24,012 nt of DNA, taken from positions 1 to 24,012 of the IMG/VR virus record IMGVR_UViG_3300017708_003042; one strand, given 5' to 3'. A model generated the notes under the pieces. That model ran no database searches and was not told the DNA's origin. It worked only from the letters and a program-made list of their open reading frames with translations. Of the stretch, positions 11,417 to 21,700 are shown piece after piece (the stretch's first letter is position 1; each line of letters opens with the position of its first letter). The position numbers were made by a program, and so were the translations under genes. Source of the stretch: a virus.

Positions 11417-13416
11417 TGGCTTTAGCAGGATTTATATCAAAAATAGTTCAAAGTATAACTAGAACAACATTTCAATTTAATAAAACTTTAGATGTATTAA
11501 TATCACAATTTAAAGATGCCTGCCCTACAACAGAAGAATTAAAATCTTTAATTAATCAAAAAAACCAAATTAATGGAGCTTTAGTACAAATCGAGGGAAA
11601 AATAGCTACTTTAAATAAGGTAGCAGCAGGTTCTGAAATAGCTGTTGAAGCTTTAAGCGCAGGAAAAACTATAATTAAACAACTACCAATTCCATCATCA
11701 GTTCCACCAGGAATAGGATTACCTTTAAGTGTAACTAATAATTTTTCTGATGCATTAGATAATTTAGGAACTTTAATAGATAAAGAAGAAGCATCTTTAG
11801 AATCTATTCCTGAAGCTTTAGAATTAATAAGTAAAGATGTTGGAGAAGTAATTACTAAATTAAATGAATTAGATGTTGTTTTAAATAATTGTTTAGAAAA
11901 AGACCCTAATATAACTCAAGCAGATTTAGATGCTATAATAGCTACAACTGGAAATTTTGTAGGGGTACTAACTAATGAACAATTAGAAGAAATACTAAAT
12001 AACCCTCCAGGTTTGTTATATGGTGATTATTATTTAAGATTAAATTATGTTGAAGTAAGTCAAGCTACTTTAAGTGCTTTTAATGAAGATATTGCTGAAG
12101 GAGAAGGAGAATTACTTAATGCTACTTCAATTGGAACAGCTACACTTACTAATAGATCATTTGATAAAAAACAAGTAACAGCCCAAAATAAAGAATCAGT
12201 CCCTCCCCCAGGTGATTTTTATAATGAAAATATAGCAGTTGAAATTTTATATGGAGACGAATCATTTTCCTCATCTAATATAGTTTTAGTTGATGAAATG
12301 AAATGGTTAATTGATACAAAAGATTTAATATTTTTACCACCTCCTCCCCAAGAAGATCCTCTTAAAGCTATTTATAAAGAAAATCAGGTTATTTTATTAA
12401 TGAGTCTTTTTGGTGCCAATAGAGAAGAAGCAGAAGAAATATATGAATTAGCTTGGGAATTATCACAAAATAAGGGACCAAATAAAGGGTACTATGATAC
12501 CTTAGTTAAAGAAGCTTTTGATAATTCTAGAACTATTCTAGAACAAGCTGTTGCTAATGAAGGATATGAATGGAAAGAAGGTGATAGAGTTTTAGATTCA
12601 ACCATAAAAAAATTATTTTTACCTAATATAACTGATGAAATTAAAATTAAATCTAATATAAGCTTATTAAGAAGAAAAGGTGTAAATTTAGAAAAACAAG
12701 CAAATTCTTTAGGGGGTAATTATAATACTACAGATAAAAGATGGAACAATGATGGAGAATTTAACTTTACCCCTAATGCTAAATTATATCCCTATTCTGA
12801 AAGGTTAGCACTAACAGCTGAAAATTTATTTAATGATGCTACTATTGGGAGTTCTTTCATAGGTTTAAGATCAGAAATGAAGAGAAGAAAACCCTTATGG
12901 CAAGCTATATTTGAAGAAGCTAATTATATAAGTTTAACAAACCCTGATGTTTCTTTTAACGATCCTTTAAAAGAATATTTTAATAGTAAGGGAATGGGAT
13001 ATAATACTCCAAGTGTAAATGGTATACCTATAGTAGGAAATTCATCCACACCTATTACTTTTGAAGAAGGAGAAGAATTATATGATAGAGAAAAAGATAT
13101 AAATGCAGAATGGTTCTTTAATAATTCAAATTTAAATGATACTCCACAAATTACACCTAATGGTGTAACCTTTGAAATGTTAAATGCTTATTCAAAAACC
13201 CAATTAATGATAAAATTAAAAACTGCATTGGGTAATGGATGGTATAATCAAAGTGCAATAACAACATCAGAATTACCATTTTGGGCACCTTCAGGGGGTA
13301 ATCCAAATGATAGTACTTACTATCAAGGAAAAGATCCAAATTATGGTTTAAATCCAAGTGATAAATGGTATTTTGAATTTGGTAGAAATGGTTTACCTAT
13401 ACCAACTGGGTCATAA
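11416..13416 (+). CDS. Large baseplate-operon structural protein, unknown
   Basis: This 666-residue protein has several parts. Residues 1-190 are helical with coiled-coil character and a Pro/Gly break (PIPSSVPPGIGLP, about 93-105). Residues 195-300 are strand-rich (YYLRLNYVEVS, AVEILYGDE). A PPPPQEDP linker near 310-318 leads to a helical C-terminal half with many aromatic residues. No enzyme motif, signal peptide or membrane segment is seen. Its place between the gp5-like protein and gp25 suggests a hub component, in the position where T4-like phages carry hub proteins, but no specific T4 equivalent can be named. It starts within the previous stop codon. The next gene has its own late-type promoter. 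Confidence 0.6.
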   Translation: MALAGFISKIVQSITRTTFQFNKTLDVLISQFKDACPTTEELKSLINQKNQINGALVQIEGKIATLNKVAAGSEIAVEALSAGKTIIKQLPIPSSVPPGIGLPLSVTNNFSDALDNLGTLIDKEEASLESIPEALELISKDVGEVITKLNELDVVLNNCLEKDPNITQADLDAIIATTGNFVGVLTNEQLEEILNNPPGLLYGDYYLRLNYVEVSQATLSAFNEDIAEGEGELLNATSIGTATLTNRSFDKKQVTAQNKESVPPPGDFYNENIAVEILYGDESFSSSNIVLVDEMKWLIDTKDLIFLPPPPQEDPLKAIYKENQVILLMSLFGANREEAEEIYELAWELSQNKGPNKGYYDTLVKEAFDNSRTILEQAVANEGYEWKEGDRVLDSTIKKLFLPNITDEIKIKSNISLLRRKGVNLEKQANSLGGNYNTTDKRWNNDGEFNFTPNAKLYPYSERLALTAENLFNDATIGSSFIGLRSEMKRRKPLWQAIFEEANYISLTNPDVSFNDPLKEYFNSKGMGYNTPSVNGIPIVGNSSTPITFEEGEELYDREKDINAEWFFNNSNLNDTPQITPNGVTFEMLNAYSKTQLMIKLKTALGNGWYNQSAITTSELPFWAPSGGNPNDSTYYQGKDPNYGLNPSDKWYFEFGRNGLPIPTGS

Positions 13417-13438
13417 TCGATATAAAAACAAAAATTAA

Positions 13439-13451
13439 TAATATTTATAAT
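13439..13451 (+). promoter_or_regulatory. Late-type promoter, copy 3
   Basis: TAATATTTATAAT, identical to the copies at 551 and 9802, ends 10 nt before the ATG at 13462. No TTG -33 box is present. It would start a second baseplate transcript covering gp25, gp6 and the downstream tail genes. Confidence 0.6.
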
Positions 13452-13461
13452 AAAACTAAAG

Positions 13462-13818
13462 ATGAAATTAACAGAATTAAAAAAAGTATTAAAAGAAACT
13501 GTTAGAGAAGTAATACAAGAAGAATTAAAGGACATACTTTTAGAAGCAGTAAAAACACCAAAAGTAGTTACACAAACTCCAGTAATGGAATCTTTTAATC
13601 CTATTTCTTCACAACCACCAATACCTACTACTCCTATAATGTCTTCTCAAGAAAAAAGAGATGCTTACAAAAACATATTAGGTGAAACAGCAGCAGGATT
13701 TAATACTAATAATGTACAATCTTTTAAACCTAACCCAGGAATGGATATGGCAAATGGTTCTTTACCTGAAGGGAATGTTGGTATGGATCAAATAATGAAT
13801 TTAATGAATACTAAATAA
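13462..13818 (+). CDS. Small virion/assembly protein with charged helix and disordered tail
   Basis: This 118-residue protein has residues 1-31 as a strongly amphipathic charged helix (MKLTELKKVLKETVREVIQ...). The rest is Pro, Asn, Gly, Met and Ser-rich and probably disordered (SSQPPIPTTPIMSS, MANGSLPEGNVGM). Helix-plus-tail proteins like this are common in T4-like marine phage virion operons and may act as adaptors or chaperones. It follows a late-type promoter and shares one base with the gp25 gene. Function is unknown. Confidence 0.55.
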   Translation: MKLTELKKVLKETVREVIQEELKDILLEAVKTPKVVTQTPVMESFNPISSQPPIPTTPIMSSQEKRDAYKNILGETAAGFNTNNVQSFKPNPGMDMANGSLPEGNVGMDQIMNLMNTK

Positions 13819-14225
13819 TGGTTCAAATTGTAAATATTCCTCCACCAACACCTAATAGTGGTAGTGTTGCTTTAGGATTTAGTTTACCTATGTCGGGTAA
13901 TGCAGTATTTAACCCAACATTTACTACTAAAGAAGTAATAAAAACTAATTTATTAAATTGGCTATTAACTAATAAGGGTGAAAGAGTAATGAGACCTCTT
14001 TTTGGTGCAAATTTAAGAGATTTTATTGGAGAGGGTATTAATGATGGAACAAATAGTGCTATTGAAGCACGGATTAAAGATAATATTTCATTAGAATTTC
14101 CTTCAGTAATAGTTAAAAGTGTAGAATTTGATAATCAACCTGATCGTAACACAATAAATTTATTTATAAATTATATGATTAATAATATAGGGGTAGAAGA
14201 TTCAATAAATATAGCAATACAATAA
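13818..14225 (+). CDS. 25: Baseplate wedge protein gp25 (GPW/gp25 family)
   Basis: The 135-residue product has the family core TNLLNWLLTNKGERVMRPLFGANLRDFIGEG at about 35-66. The xKGERVMRPxFG motif is diagnostic of gp25/gpW wedge proteins, which resemble type VI secretion TssE. A strand-rich C-terminus with VIVKSVEFDN follows. It joins gp6 in the wedge and helps initiate sheath assembly. Length is close to the family norm. It overlaps both neighbours by one base, and gp6 follows immediately as in T4. Confidence 0.93.
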   Translation: MVQIVNIPPPTPNSGSVALGFSLPMSGNAVFNPTFTTKEVIKTNLLNWLLTNKGERVMRPLFGANLRDFIGEGINDGTNSAIEARIKDNISLEFPSVIVKSVEFDNQPDRNTINLFINYMINNIGVEDSINIAIQ

Positions 14226-16102
14226 TGGCAAATTTAAATAGAAACATAACATATACTGAAAGAGATTTTAATACTTTTAGAAATTCTCTTATAGATTATT
14301 CAAAAACTTATTTCCCAAACACCTATAATGACTTCTCCCCAGATTCTACAGGAATGTTATTTATTGAAATGGCTTCATATATAGGAGATGTTTTATCTTT
14401 TTATTTAGACAACCAAATACAAGAAACTTTTATACAATATGCTAGGCAAGAACAAAATTTATTTGATTTAGCTTATATGTTAGGTTCTAGACCTAAAGTT
14501 ACTACAGCAGCAACAGTTGAAATTTCAATATTCCAACAATTACCTTCAAAAGCACAAGCTGTACCTGGAGGTGGTACTGAATATGTTCCTGATTATGATT
14601 ATTCTTTAAAAGTTCCATCAGGTTTTCAATTAACATCAGCTGAAAATTCAAACATAAAATTCATAACTGAAGATGTATGTGATTTTTCAGTTTCATCTTC
14701 TCAGGATCCTACTACTGTATCTATATATGCTATTGATTCATCAAATAATCCTGAATATTTTTTATTAAAAAAGACAAGAAAAGCTATATCTGGAACTATT
14801 AATTCAATAGAAGCTACATTTACAACACCATCTAAATTTGCAACAGTAGATATAGCGGGTAATGATATTATTAATATATTAGACGTATTTGACAGTGATG
14901 GAAATCAATGGTATGAAGTATTAAATCTAGCACAAGATACTGTATTTACAACAAAAATAAACGCAAGTTATACGGATCCAAATGCAGTTCAAGATGATGC
15001 CCCTAATTTATTAAATTTAAAACAGGTACAAAGAAGATTTACTTCAAGGTTTTTGAATTCAACAACATTACAATTAGGTTTTGGGGCAGGAACTGTAAGT
15101 GATAATGACGAAGATTTAGTTCCAAACCCGGATAATGTAGGAACTGGTTTAGCCTTTTCAAAAGATAAATTAACTACAGCATATTCACCTTTAAATTTTA
15201 TGTTTACTGATACTTATGGTATTGCACCTTCAAATACAACTTTAACTATAAGATATTTAACTGGTGGGGGACTGTCCTCTAATGTAACTTCAGGTACATT
15301 AACTTCTTTTAATGCTGATGGTATTATTTTTAACAATGCTAACTTAACTGATAATTCATTAGCTAATATTATTTTTAATTCCGTAGCAACAAATAATATA
15401 TTAGCAGCAGATGGGGGTCAGGGAGCTGATACAATTGAAGAGATTAGACAAAATGCTTTAGGAAGTTTTCAAACCCAATTAAGAACAGTTACTCAACAAG
15501 ATTACTTAATTAGAGCATTAAGCATGCCAGCTAATATAGGTACTATAGCTAAAGCTTATATTCAACCAACTAAAGTAGCAGAATATCAATTAGGTGAATT
15601 ACCTACAATTTTAGATATGTATGTATTATCTTATAATAGTGCTAAAACATTAAGAACAGCTTCTTCAACTTTAAAACAAAATTTAAAAACTTATTTATCA
15701 GAATATAGAATGATAAATGATTCTATAAAAATAAAAGATGCTTATATTATTAACATAAGATGTGAATTTGATATAATAGTTTTACCTAATTATAATAATA
15801 ATGATGTAATTTTAGGTTGCATTAATTCCTTGACAGAATATTTTGATATAGATAATTGGAATATTAACCAACCTATTTTATTAAAAAGTTTAAGTATACT
15901 TTTAGATAAAGTAGAAGGAGTACAAACTGTAAGTAGTGTAGTAGTTAAAAATATAGCGGGAATAAGTAAAGGATATAGTGAATACTCATATGATTTACAA
16001 GCAGCAACTAATAATGGAGTTATATATCCTTCAGTAGATCCTATGGTTTTTGAAATGAAATACCCACAACAAGATATTATAGGAAGAGTAGTACCATTAT
16101 AA
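14225..16102 (+). CDS. 6: Baseplate wedge protein gp6 (gpJ-like)
   Basis: The 625-residue protein begins with the gp6 signature: NITYTERDFNTFRNSLIDY, then DFSPDSTGMLFIEMASYIGDVLSFYLDNQIQETFI (about 38-72) and the LAYMLGSRPKVTTAA helix. The gpJ-type core lies at about 395-440 (GGQGADTIEEIRQNALG, QLRTVTQQDYLIRAL). The last 130 residues form an alpha/beta domain. gp6 dimers build the inner ring of the baseplate wedge with gp25, gp53 and gp7. Its length is near T4 gp6 (660). It starts within the gp25 stop codon and is followed 11 nt later by an unidentified structural gene. Confidence 0.93.
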   Translation: MANLNRNITYTERDFNTFRNSLIDYSKTYFPNTYNDFSPDSTGMLFIEMASYIGDVLSFYLDNQIQETFIQYARQEQNLFDLAYMLGSRPKVTTAATVEISIFQQLPSKAQAVPGGGTEYVPDYDYSLKVPSGFQLTSAENSNIKFITEDVCDFSVSSSQDPTTVSIYAIDSSNNPEYFLLKKTRKAISGTINSIEATFTTPSKFATVDIAGNDIINILDVFDSDGNQWYEVLNLAQDTVFTTKINASYTDPNAVQDDAPNLLNLKQVQRRFTSRFLNSTTLQLGFGAGTVSDNDEDLVPNPDNVGTGLAFSKDKLTTAYSPLNFMFTDTYGIAPSNTTLTIRYLTGGGLSSNVTSGTLTSFNADGIIFNNANLTDNSLANIIFNSVATNNILAADGGQGADTIEEIRQNALGSFQTQLRTVTQQDYLIRALSMPANIGTIAKAYIQPTKVAEYQLGELPTILDMYVLSYNSAKTLRTASSTLKQNLKTYLSEYRMINDSIKIKDAYIINIRCEFDIIVLPNYNNNDVILGCINSLTEYFDIDNWNINQPILLKSLSILLDKVEGVQTVSSVVVKNIAGISKGYSEYSYDLQAATNNGVIYPSVDPMVFEMKYPQQDIIGRVVPL

Positions 16103-16113
16103 AAATAAAAAAT

Positions 16114-16848
16114 ATGGATTTATTAGAAAGATATAAAGAAACACTTAAAGTAACAACTAGAGGAGATCAAGGTATTACAGGAGTAGCAGCCCCAGGAACT
16201 TATTTAGGTAACACACCAGGCCCTATGCCTCCTAAACTTTCTCCTTTAGAAGCAGAATATGATGAAGGAGTTAATAATCAATTGTTGGGACAAGCTGAAA
16301 ATGGTGGAGCTGCACCAAACGAGTCTGATACCGGAGTAATACCAATATCTGGTTTTACTCAAAGATATACACCAACAAATGCATATTATACTACTAATGA
16401 AGGAGTAGTTAGAGCTAATATTTCAACTAATGATTTAGTTTCATCAACTAAAATAACAGCTTTAGATGTTGAAAACCCAGAATCTGGAGTAAAACAAGGA
16501 ACAGGAGGTGGACCTAATAGAACATCAGCAGCTAATGGTGAAAAATCTTCATTTTTAGATGGTGGTGATTATAAGGTTTTAAGATATCCCACAAGAGCAA
16601 AATTTATTGATACTAGTATAAATTCTGAAGATGGGGGAACATTAGAAACTATGACTTTACAACAATATACTCCTAATAGGACTTATTTAGAAGTATTAGC
16701 AGATCCTAATTTAGATATTGAAAGAATTACTGGTACACCTATAAACCAACAACCGGCTCCAGGAGGAGTACCTACAGAAATTGATGAAAGTATAGTTCCT
16801 GATAATGTTAAACCAAAACTAGAAAGTTTAAAAAACTTTAAAATATAA
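16114..16848 (+). CDS. Baseplate-operon protein, low-complexity, unknown
   Basis: This 244-residue protein is rich in Gly, Pro, Thr and Asn. Residues 1-110 look extended (GVAAPGTYLGNTPGPMPPKLSP, QRYTPTNAYYTTNEG). A short folded part near 160-210 includes KVLRYPTRAKFIDTSI and MTLQQYTPNRTYLEVL, and a negatively charged, helical end follows. No family is recognised. Location between gp6 and a DNRLRE-type protein argues for a baseplate or fibre-attachment component. Extended low-complexity proteins of this type often wrap along wedge proteins. It lies 4 nt before the next start codon, so co-translation is likely. Confidence 0.6.
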   Translation: MDLLERYKETLKVTTRGDQGITGVAAPGTYLGNTPGPMPPKLSPLEAEYDEGVNNQLLGQAENGGAAPNESDTGVIPISGFTQRYTPTNAYYTTNEGVVRANISTNDLVSSTKITALDVENPESGVKQGTGGGPNRTSAANGEKSSFLDGGDYKVLRYPTRAKFIDTSINSEDGGTLETMTLQQYTPNRTYLEVLADPNLDIERITGTPINQQPAPGGVPTEIDESIVPDNVKPKLESLKNFKI

Positions 16849-16852
16849 TTAA

Positions 16853-18304
16853 ATGGCAATTTATAAATTATTTCCTGAAAAAGACGCTACCTTATACACC
16901 CAAGATGTAACAATGAATACTGGGTTAGACCAAATATTAGAAGCATCTACTTATCTATTAAATGATGCAGCTCAAACTAGTAGATATTTAATAAAATTTT
17001 CTCAGAATGAAATTAATGGGGCATATACTAGTTATATATCTGGATCAGGTATAAGTTATTTATCAACAGCAGTAGGAGCTTTAAATGGATCAATTACAAC
17101 TAACCCAACAACTCTTTTTAACAAAGTATATTATAACGTTCCATTTACAAGTTCTACTGGAGGGGGAATAGGAGCAATAGGAGATATAACCGTAGCAGGA
17201 AATACTATATCAAATATTACTATTACTAATAGAGGAAAAAATTATAGAATAGGTGATGTATTAATAACAACACCTTTATCTAAATCAGCAGGAGGAGGAG
17301 CTAATTGGGAACAAGAATCAGGTTCATTAACATTAGTAAGTAATGATTTTAAAAAAAGAAAATGGGGGTCTAGTTTAAGAAATTATGCTGCTGTAGTAAC
17401 AAATTTAAATTCAACTTCATACTTAAAGGTTTATCCTGTTTCTCAAAGTTGGGATATGGGAACAGGAAGATTTGGAAATTCACCTGTTACTACAAATGGA
17501 TGTAATTGGAAAGAAAAAAAATCTGGTTTTCCTTGGACTAATGGAACCTTTGTTGATTTAACTACAGGATCTTATTCTCAAAACCAAGGTACAATTGTTG
17601 GAGGGGCAACATGGTATACTGGATCTGCAACTAATAAAATAATAACTGCTTCTCAAGCTTTTACGTACTCTGACCCTATAGATTTAAATGTAGATGTAAC
17701 TTTTGCTGTAGATATTTGGTTTAGTCAATCAAATGGAATAGGTGCTGCTGATATTCCAAATGAAGGGTTTATAGTAAAACAAACTTCCTCTGTTGAATTA
17801 ATTCCTTCACAATCAGAAGCATCAACTTTTAAATATTACTCTGTAGATACTAACACAATTTACCCACCTACATTAGAAATAAAATTTGATGATTTTTATT
17901 ATGGTACCTCATCCCAAATGCAAACTTTATCTCAACCCGAAGCATTTATATCTACATATAATAATGATGGAGTTTATTATCCTCAAAGTGTACAAAGATT
18001 TAGAATAGCAGCAGTTCCACAATACCCTAAAAAAATATTTCAAACAGCTTCGGGTTATTTAACTAATTATTATTTACCAAAACAAGCACAATACGCTATA
18101 AAAGACTCAGAAACTAATGAATATGTAATTGATTTTGATAGTCAATATACTAAAGTTAGTGCTGATGCTACTTCTAGTTATTTTGATATTTATATGGGAG
18201 GGTTAGAGCCAGAAAGATACTATACAATTTTATTAAAAGCTAAAGTTGATGGTACTACTAAAATATATAGTGAAGATATGATGTTTAAAGTAATAAATGG
18301 GTAA
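16853..18304 (+). CDS. DNRLRE-type structural protein with inserted Gly-rich module
   Basis: The 483-residue protein begins KLFPEKDATLYTQDVTMNTGLDQILE, the opening of DNRLRE-type jelly-roll proteins (KDATLY...NTG). It continues with SRYLIKFS, and at about 200-220 has SWDMGTGRFGNSP and GCNWK, typical of phage members. Residues about 102-150 interrupt the fold with a Gly-rich stretch, GGGIGAIGDITVAGNTIS and ITITNRGKNYRIGDVLI, resembling the small repeat seen in T4-like structural proteins of marine phages. The C-terminal part ends with a strand-rich domain (LEPERYYTILLKAKVDG). DNRLRE domains are often linked to carbohydrate-binding or surface proteins, so this may be a baseplate adapter or fibre-linked protein. 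It overlaps the next gene by one base. Confidence 0.65.
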   Translation: MAIYKLFPEKDATLYTQDVTMNTGLDQILEASTYLLNDAAQTSRYLIKFSQNEINGAYTSYISGSGISYLSTAVGALNGSITTNPTTLFNKVYYNVPFTSSTGGGIGAIGDITVAGNTISNITITNRGKNYRIGDVLITTPLSKSAGGGANWEQESGSLTLVSNDFKKRKWGSSLRNYAAVVTNLNSTSYLKVYPVSQSWDMGTGRFGNSPVTTNGCNWKEKKSGFPWTNGTFVDLTTGSYSQNQGTIVGGATWYTGSATNKIITASQAFTYSDPIDLNVDVTFAVDIWFSQSNGIGAADIPNEGFIVKQTSSVELIPSQSEASTFKYYSVDTNTIYPPTLEIKFDDFYYGTSSQMQTLSQPEAFISTYNNDGVYYPQSVQRFRIAAVPQYPKKIFQTASGYLTNYYLPKQAQYAIKDSETNEYVIDFDSQYTKVSADATSSYFDIYMGGLEPERYYTILLKAKVDGTTKIYSEDMMFKVING

Positions 18305-18729
18305 TGAAAAAGATAACTTTAAGATCACAAAGATTTGATAGGGATGCTTTTAATGCAACTGTAAATACTGAATTTACACAACTTACAGATGCTCCTGACC
18401 CATCATTTTTTGATAGGGATTTAGCAGTATTAGATGATTTTTGGTATCTTTATGATAAATTTTTCTACATTATACCTAAACTTGGAGAAGTAGAATCTCA
18501 TCAATATCTTGCTAAAACTAGTGAAGAATATTCTGGTTTTGCTACTATTAATGAAGAAATACAGGCTTTATTAGATGAAATTGCTGAATTAAGAAAAGAA
18601 AATTTAGAACTAATAAAAGAATCTACTAATTTAGATAATACAGTTGATCCTAATGATTTAGGGTTTGATGGTACAGGGAGAAGTCAAATGGAAAATACTC
18701 CATCAGTTAGTAATGATATAAGAGGATAA
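18304..18729 (+). CDS. Small coiled-coil baseplate-operon protein, unknown
   Basis: This 141-residue protein starts MKKITLRSQRFDRDAFNATV and has an aromatic-rich block FWYLYDKFFYIIPKLGEVESHQYL at about 47-70. It then has a charged coiled coil at about 83-108 (EIQALLDEIAELRKENLELIKE) and a polar tail ending SNDIRG. The FFYIIPK-G...SHxYL pattern recurs, as I recall, in small conserved proteins next to the wedge genes of Bacteroidota phages. It shares one base with the previous gene and is followed 12 nt later by the giant tail gene. It is probably a small oligomeric adaptor or trimerisation component. Function unknown. Confidence 0.65.
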   Translation: MKKITLRSQRFDRDAFNATVNTEFTQLTDAPDPSFFDRDLAVLDDFWYLYDKFFYIIPKLGEVESHQYLAKTSEEYSGFATINEEIQALLDEIAELRKENLELIKESTNLDNTVDPNDLGFDGTGRSQMENTPSVSNDIRG

Positions 18730-18741
18730 AAATAAATATAA

Positions 18742-21700
18742 ATGGCAATACCAATTTCATCATCATTAACCCAATTAAATGCAGAAGTTTTTTTTGAAGA
18801 AGGATTTGAATTAAGTTTAGATGCTATTGTTCCATCAATTGAATTAACAGGTTCATTTTCTACCTTTCAAAGTAGAACACAATTATTTATATATGATTAT
18901 TCTAAAAGATTATTATTTAGTGATTTAGATTTTAATGGAAATGGTTCATACCTTCCACCAGAAAATACCTTAACAACCTCAATACCTACATCTTCAATTT
19001 ATAACCAATTTGAATTAAATCCTGTTGAAGATATTTATAATCAAGGATATTCCAATGGTAAGTATTATATATCTTACAATTTTGTAGATTATGAGTTAGG
19101 ATCAGAACTTATTGATGAATCCCCTTCACCTATAGATGAAGAATTAAACTTTGATGATAATTCATCTTTTAGTGGTCACCCTTATTTTTTATCAGAAATA
19201 TCAGGAGATAGAACTGAAATTAGAATTCAAAATAATTTTCTAACTTCTCAACAAATTGAGTCCTACTATAATGAATTTGAAAATAAATTAAATAATAGAG
19301 AAAATGTAGATGAATTTTATATTTCTTTTGAAGGTAATAGAAATTTTATTGGTGTAAATAGTTTATTAGTTAAATCATCAGATGAAAAAACAGATCCAAC
19401 TTCTATTTTAATTAAATTATATAAACCCCTTCCTGCAAATTTTGAAGTAGAAGAACAACTACAAATAATTACAAAGGTAGGAGAAACCCAAGTTTTTGAA
19501 GTTGAATTTAATCCTAATTTAGAATTTGTAGATAATTTATTATCTTTAAAGGGTCCTAACTATAATATAGATCTTAAAGATAGAGTAAATAATTCAACAA
19601 ATTTTAAAACATTTAAAGATTTAATTAATACTAATAGCTCTCAATCCTACTATCAATTTAATTCTTTACAAAACCAAAAAGGAGTAATTTTAAGAAAAAA
19701 CTGGGCAGAATGGAAACAATTTGTAAAATATTCATCAGCAGAACAAAGATTAAATAATTTTAAAGATAAATTAACTTCAATTGAAGCCTTTGAAGATGAA
19801 TTATTAGACCTTAATAGTATATTATTGGGTACAACAGGATCAGCTGAGTATTCTTCTAGTTATAATGCTGTTAGTAATAATATAAATGAAATTATTAGTA
19901 ATTTTGACAGTTATGAATATTTTTTATATTATATAACAGGATCAGAATCATGGCCCAAAAGTGCATCTGTATCATATCCTTATCCTAACTACTCTGTATC
20001 AAGTTCAGAAGCATTAAATTGGTTTGGAAGTACTAATGAAACCTCTATTTATTATAATACAGGAAAAAATCAAATACTTTCTGCTTCACTTTATGATGAA
20101 AATAATCAAGATTATTTATATTATTTAATCCCACCTTTTATTAATGAAAATAATGATAATAATCAATATATTAAGTTTGTAAATATGACTGGTCAAGCTT
20201 TTGATGAAATGTATCTTTACACAGAAGCTATAGAACAAGTTAGAAATACTAATTCTTCTTTAACAGGATCTGTTTTACCTTTAGGGTTAGCAGATGAAGT
20301 AATTGAATCTTTAGGGTTTGAAACTTATGGCAATAATTTTAATTCTGTAGGATTTAATGTAAATTCAGTAGGGGCTTTTCCTGTAACAGGATCAGGATTA
20401 GAATATATAACACATTATATTGATATAGCATCAGGTTCTGTTATTAATTATTATGATAAAGAACAATCAACTCTAGGATATGTTATAGCATTAGCAGATC
20501 CTTCATTCCCTTATCCACTAGACAACTCAGCTCAAGAAATATATAAAAGAATATTTCATAATATGATTTCTTTAGTAAAAAGAAAAGGAACAGTTACAGG
20601 GTTAAGACAATTAATTAATATATGGGGGGTTCCAAGTACAATGCTTCGTATAAGTGAATTTGGAGGGAAAAATAAAGATGATGAAAACGATTATGATTTA
20701 TGGATGAATCGTTACAGTACTGCTTTTAAAACATATGAAGCAAGTTCATTAAAACCAAGTGGGTCTGTTAGAATACCTTGGCAACCTTTAACAAATAATT
20801 ATTATTCTTCTCCTAATCAAAACTATTATTCTGTTCCTGACAACATACAATTTAGATTTAAAATAGATGAAAAAGTAACTCCAACATCTAATTTTTCACA
20901 ATCTTTATTAGTAAAAGGTAATCTATATAATTCTACAGCAGATTTTGGTATAGTACTATCATATTCAGGTTCTCAATCTGGATCCTTTTTAGGATCACAA
21001 TTACCAACTGATAATCAATATGGAACTTTAAAATTAGTTATGTCTGCCTCAGCCGCTGATGGAGGAATAGCTTCTGCTTCAATTTCACTACCTTTTTTTA
21101 ATAATGATTGGTGGTCAGTACAAGTACAAAGAAAAACAAATGTTTCACAATCACTCTTTAACGGGACTTTAAATGAATATGAATTAAGAACAGCAAATAA
21201 TATATATGATGGTTATGATGGAAATCAAGTAGGATTTCAAGGATTAGCTACTATTACAATGCCTGATAGTAAAAATTCATCATCTATTAATGAAGCATGG
21301 AATGATACTCATACTATTACTGGTTTTAATCCTGCAGGAAATAATAGTATGAAAGGATACAGTGCTGTTGTGTTAGGGGGAATGATGGAACCAGGTAATG
21401 CTATTAATACTAAAATAGGAACAGGAGCAAGTGCAGTAAGTTTAGGATCAGGTTTTTCAGGATCTTTTCAAGAATTTAGGTATTATAGAAGAGCTTTATC
21501 TGGATCACAATTTAATGATTATGTGATGAATCCTGAATCGATACAAGGACATGCAGACTCAAATACTGGGGAAGGAAGTTCTTATGATTTATTATCTTTT
21601 AGATTACCATTAGGAAATGAATTAGAATATACTAATGTTAGTGGAAGTGGAAATGCAATAAATTTTACAGGTGGTAGTGGGGACAATTACACTGGTTTTG

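Noticed and set aside
13157-13535. Two minus-strand frames near the end of the 666-residue gene
   Set aside because: No plausible motifs or start signals; they overlap strong plus-strand genes and a late promoter.
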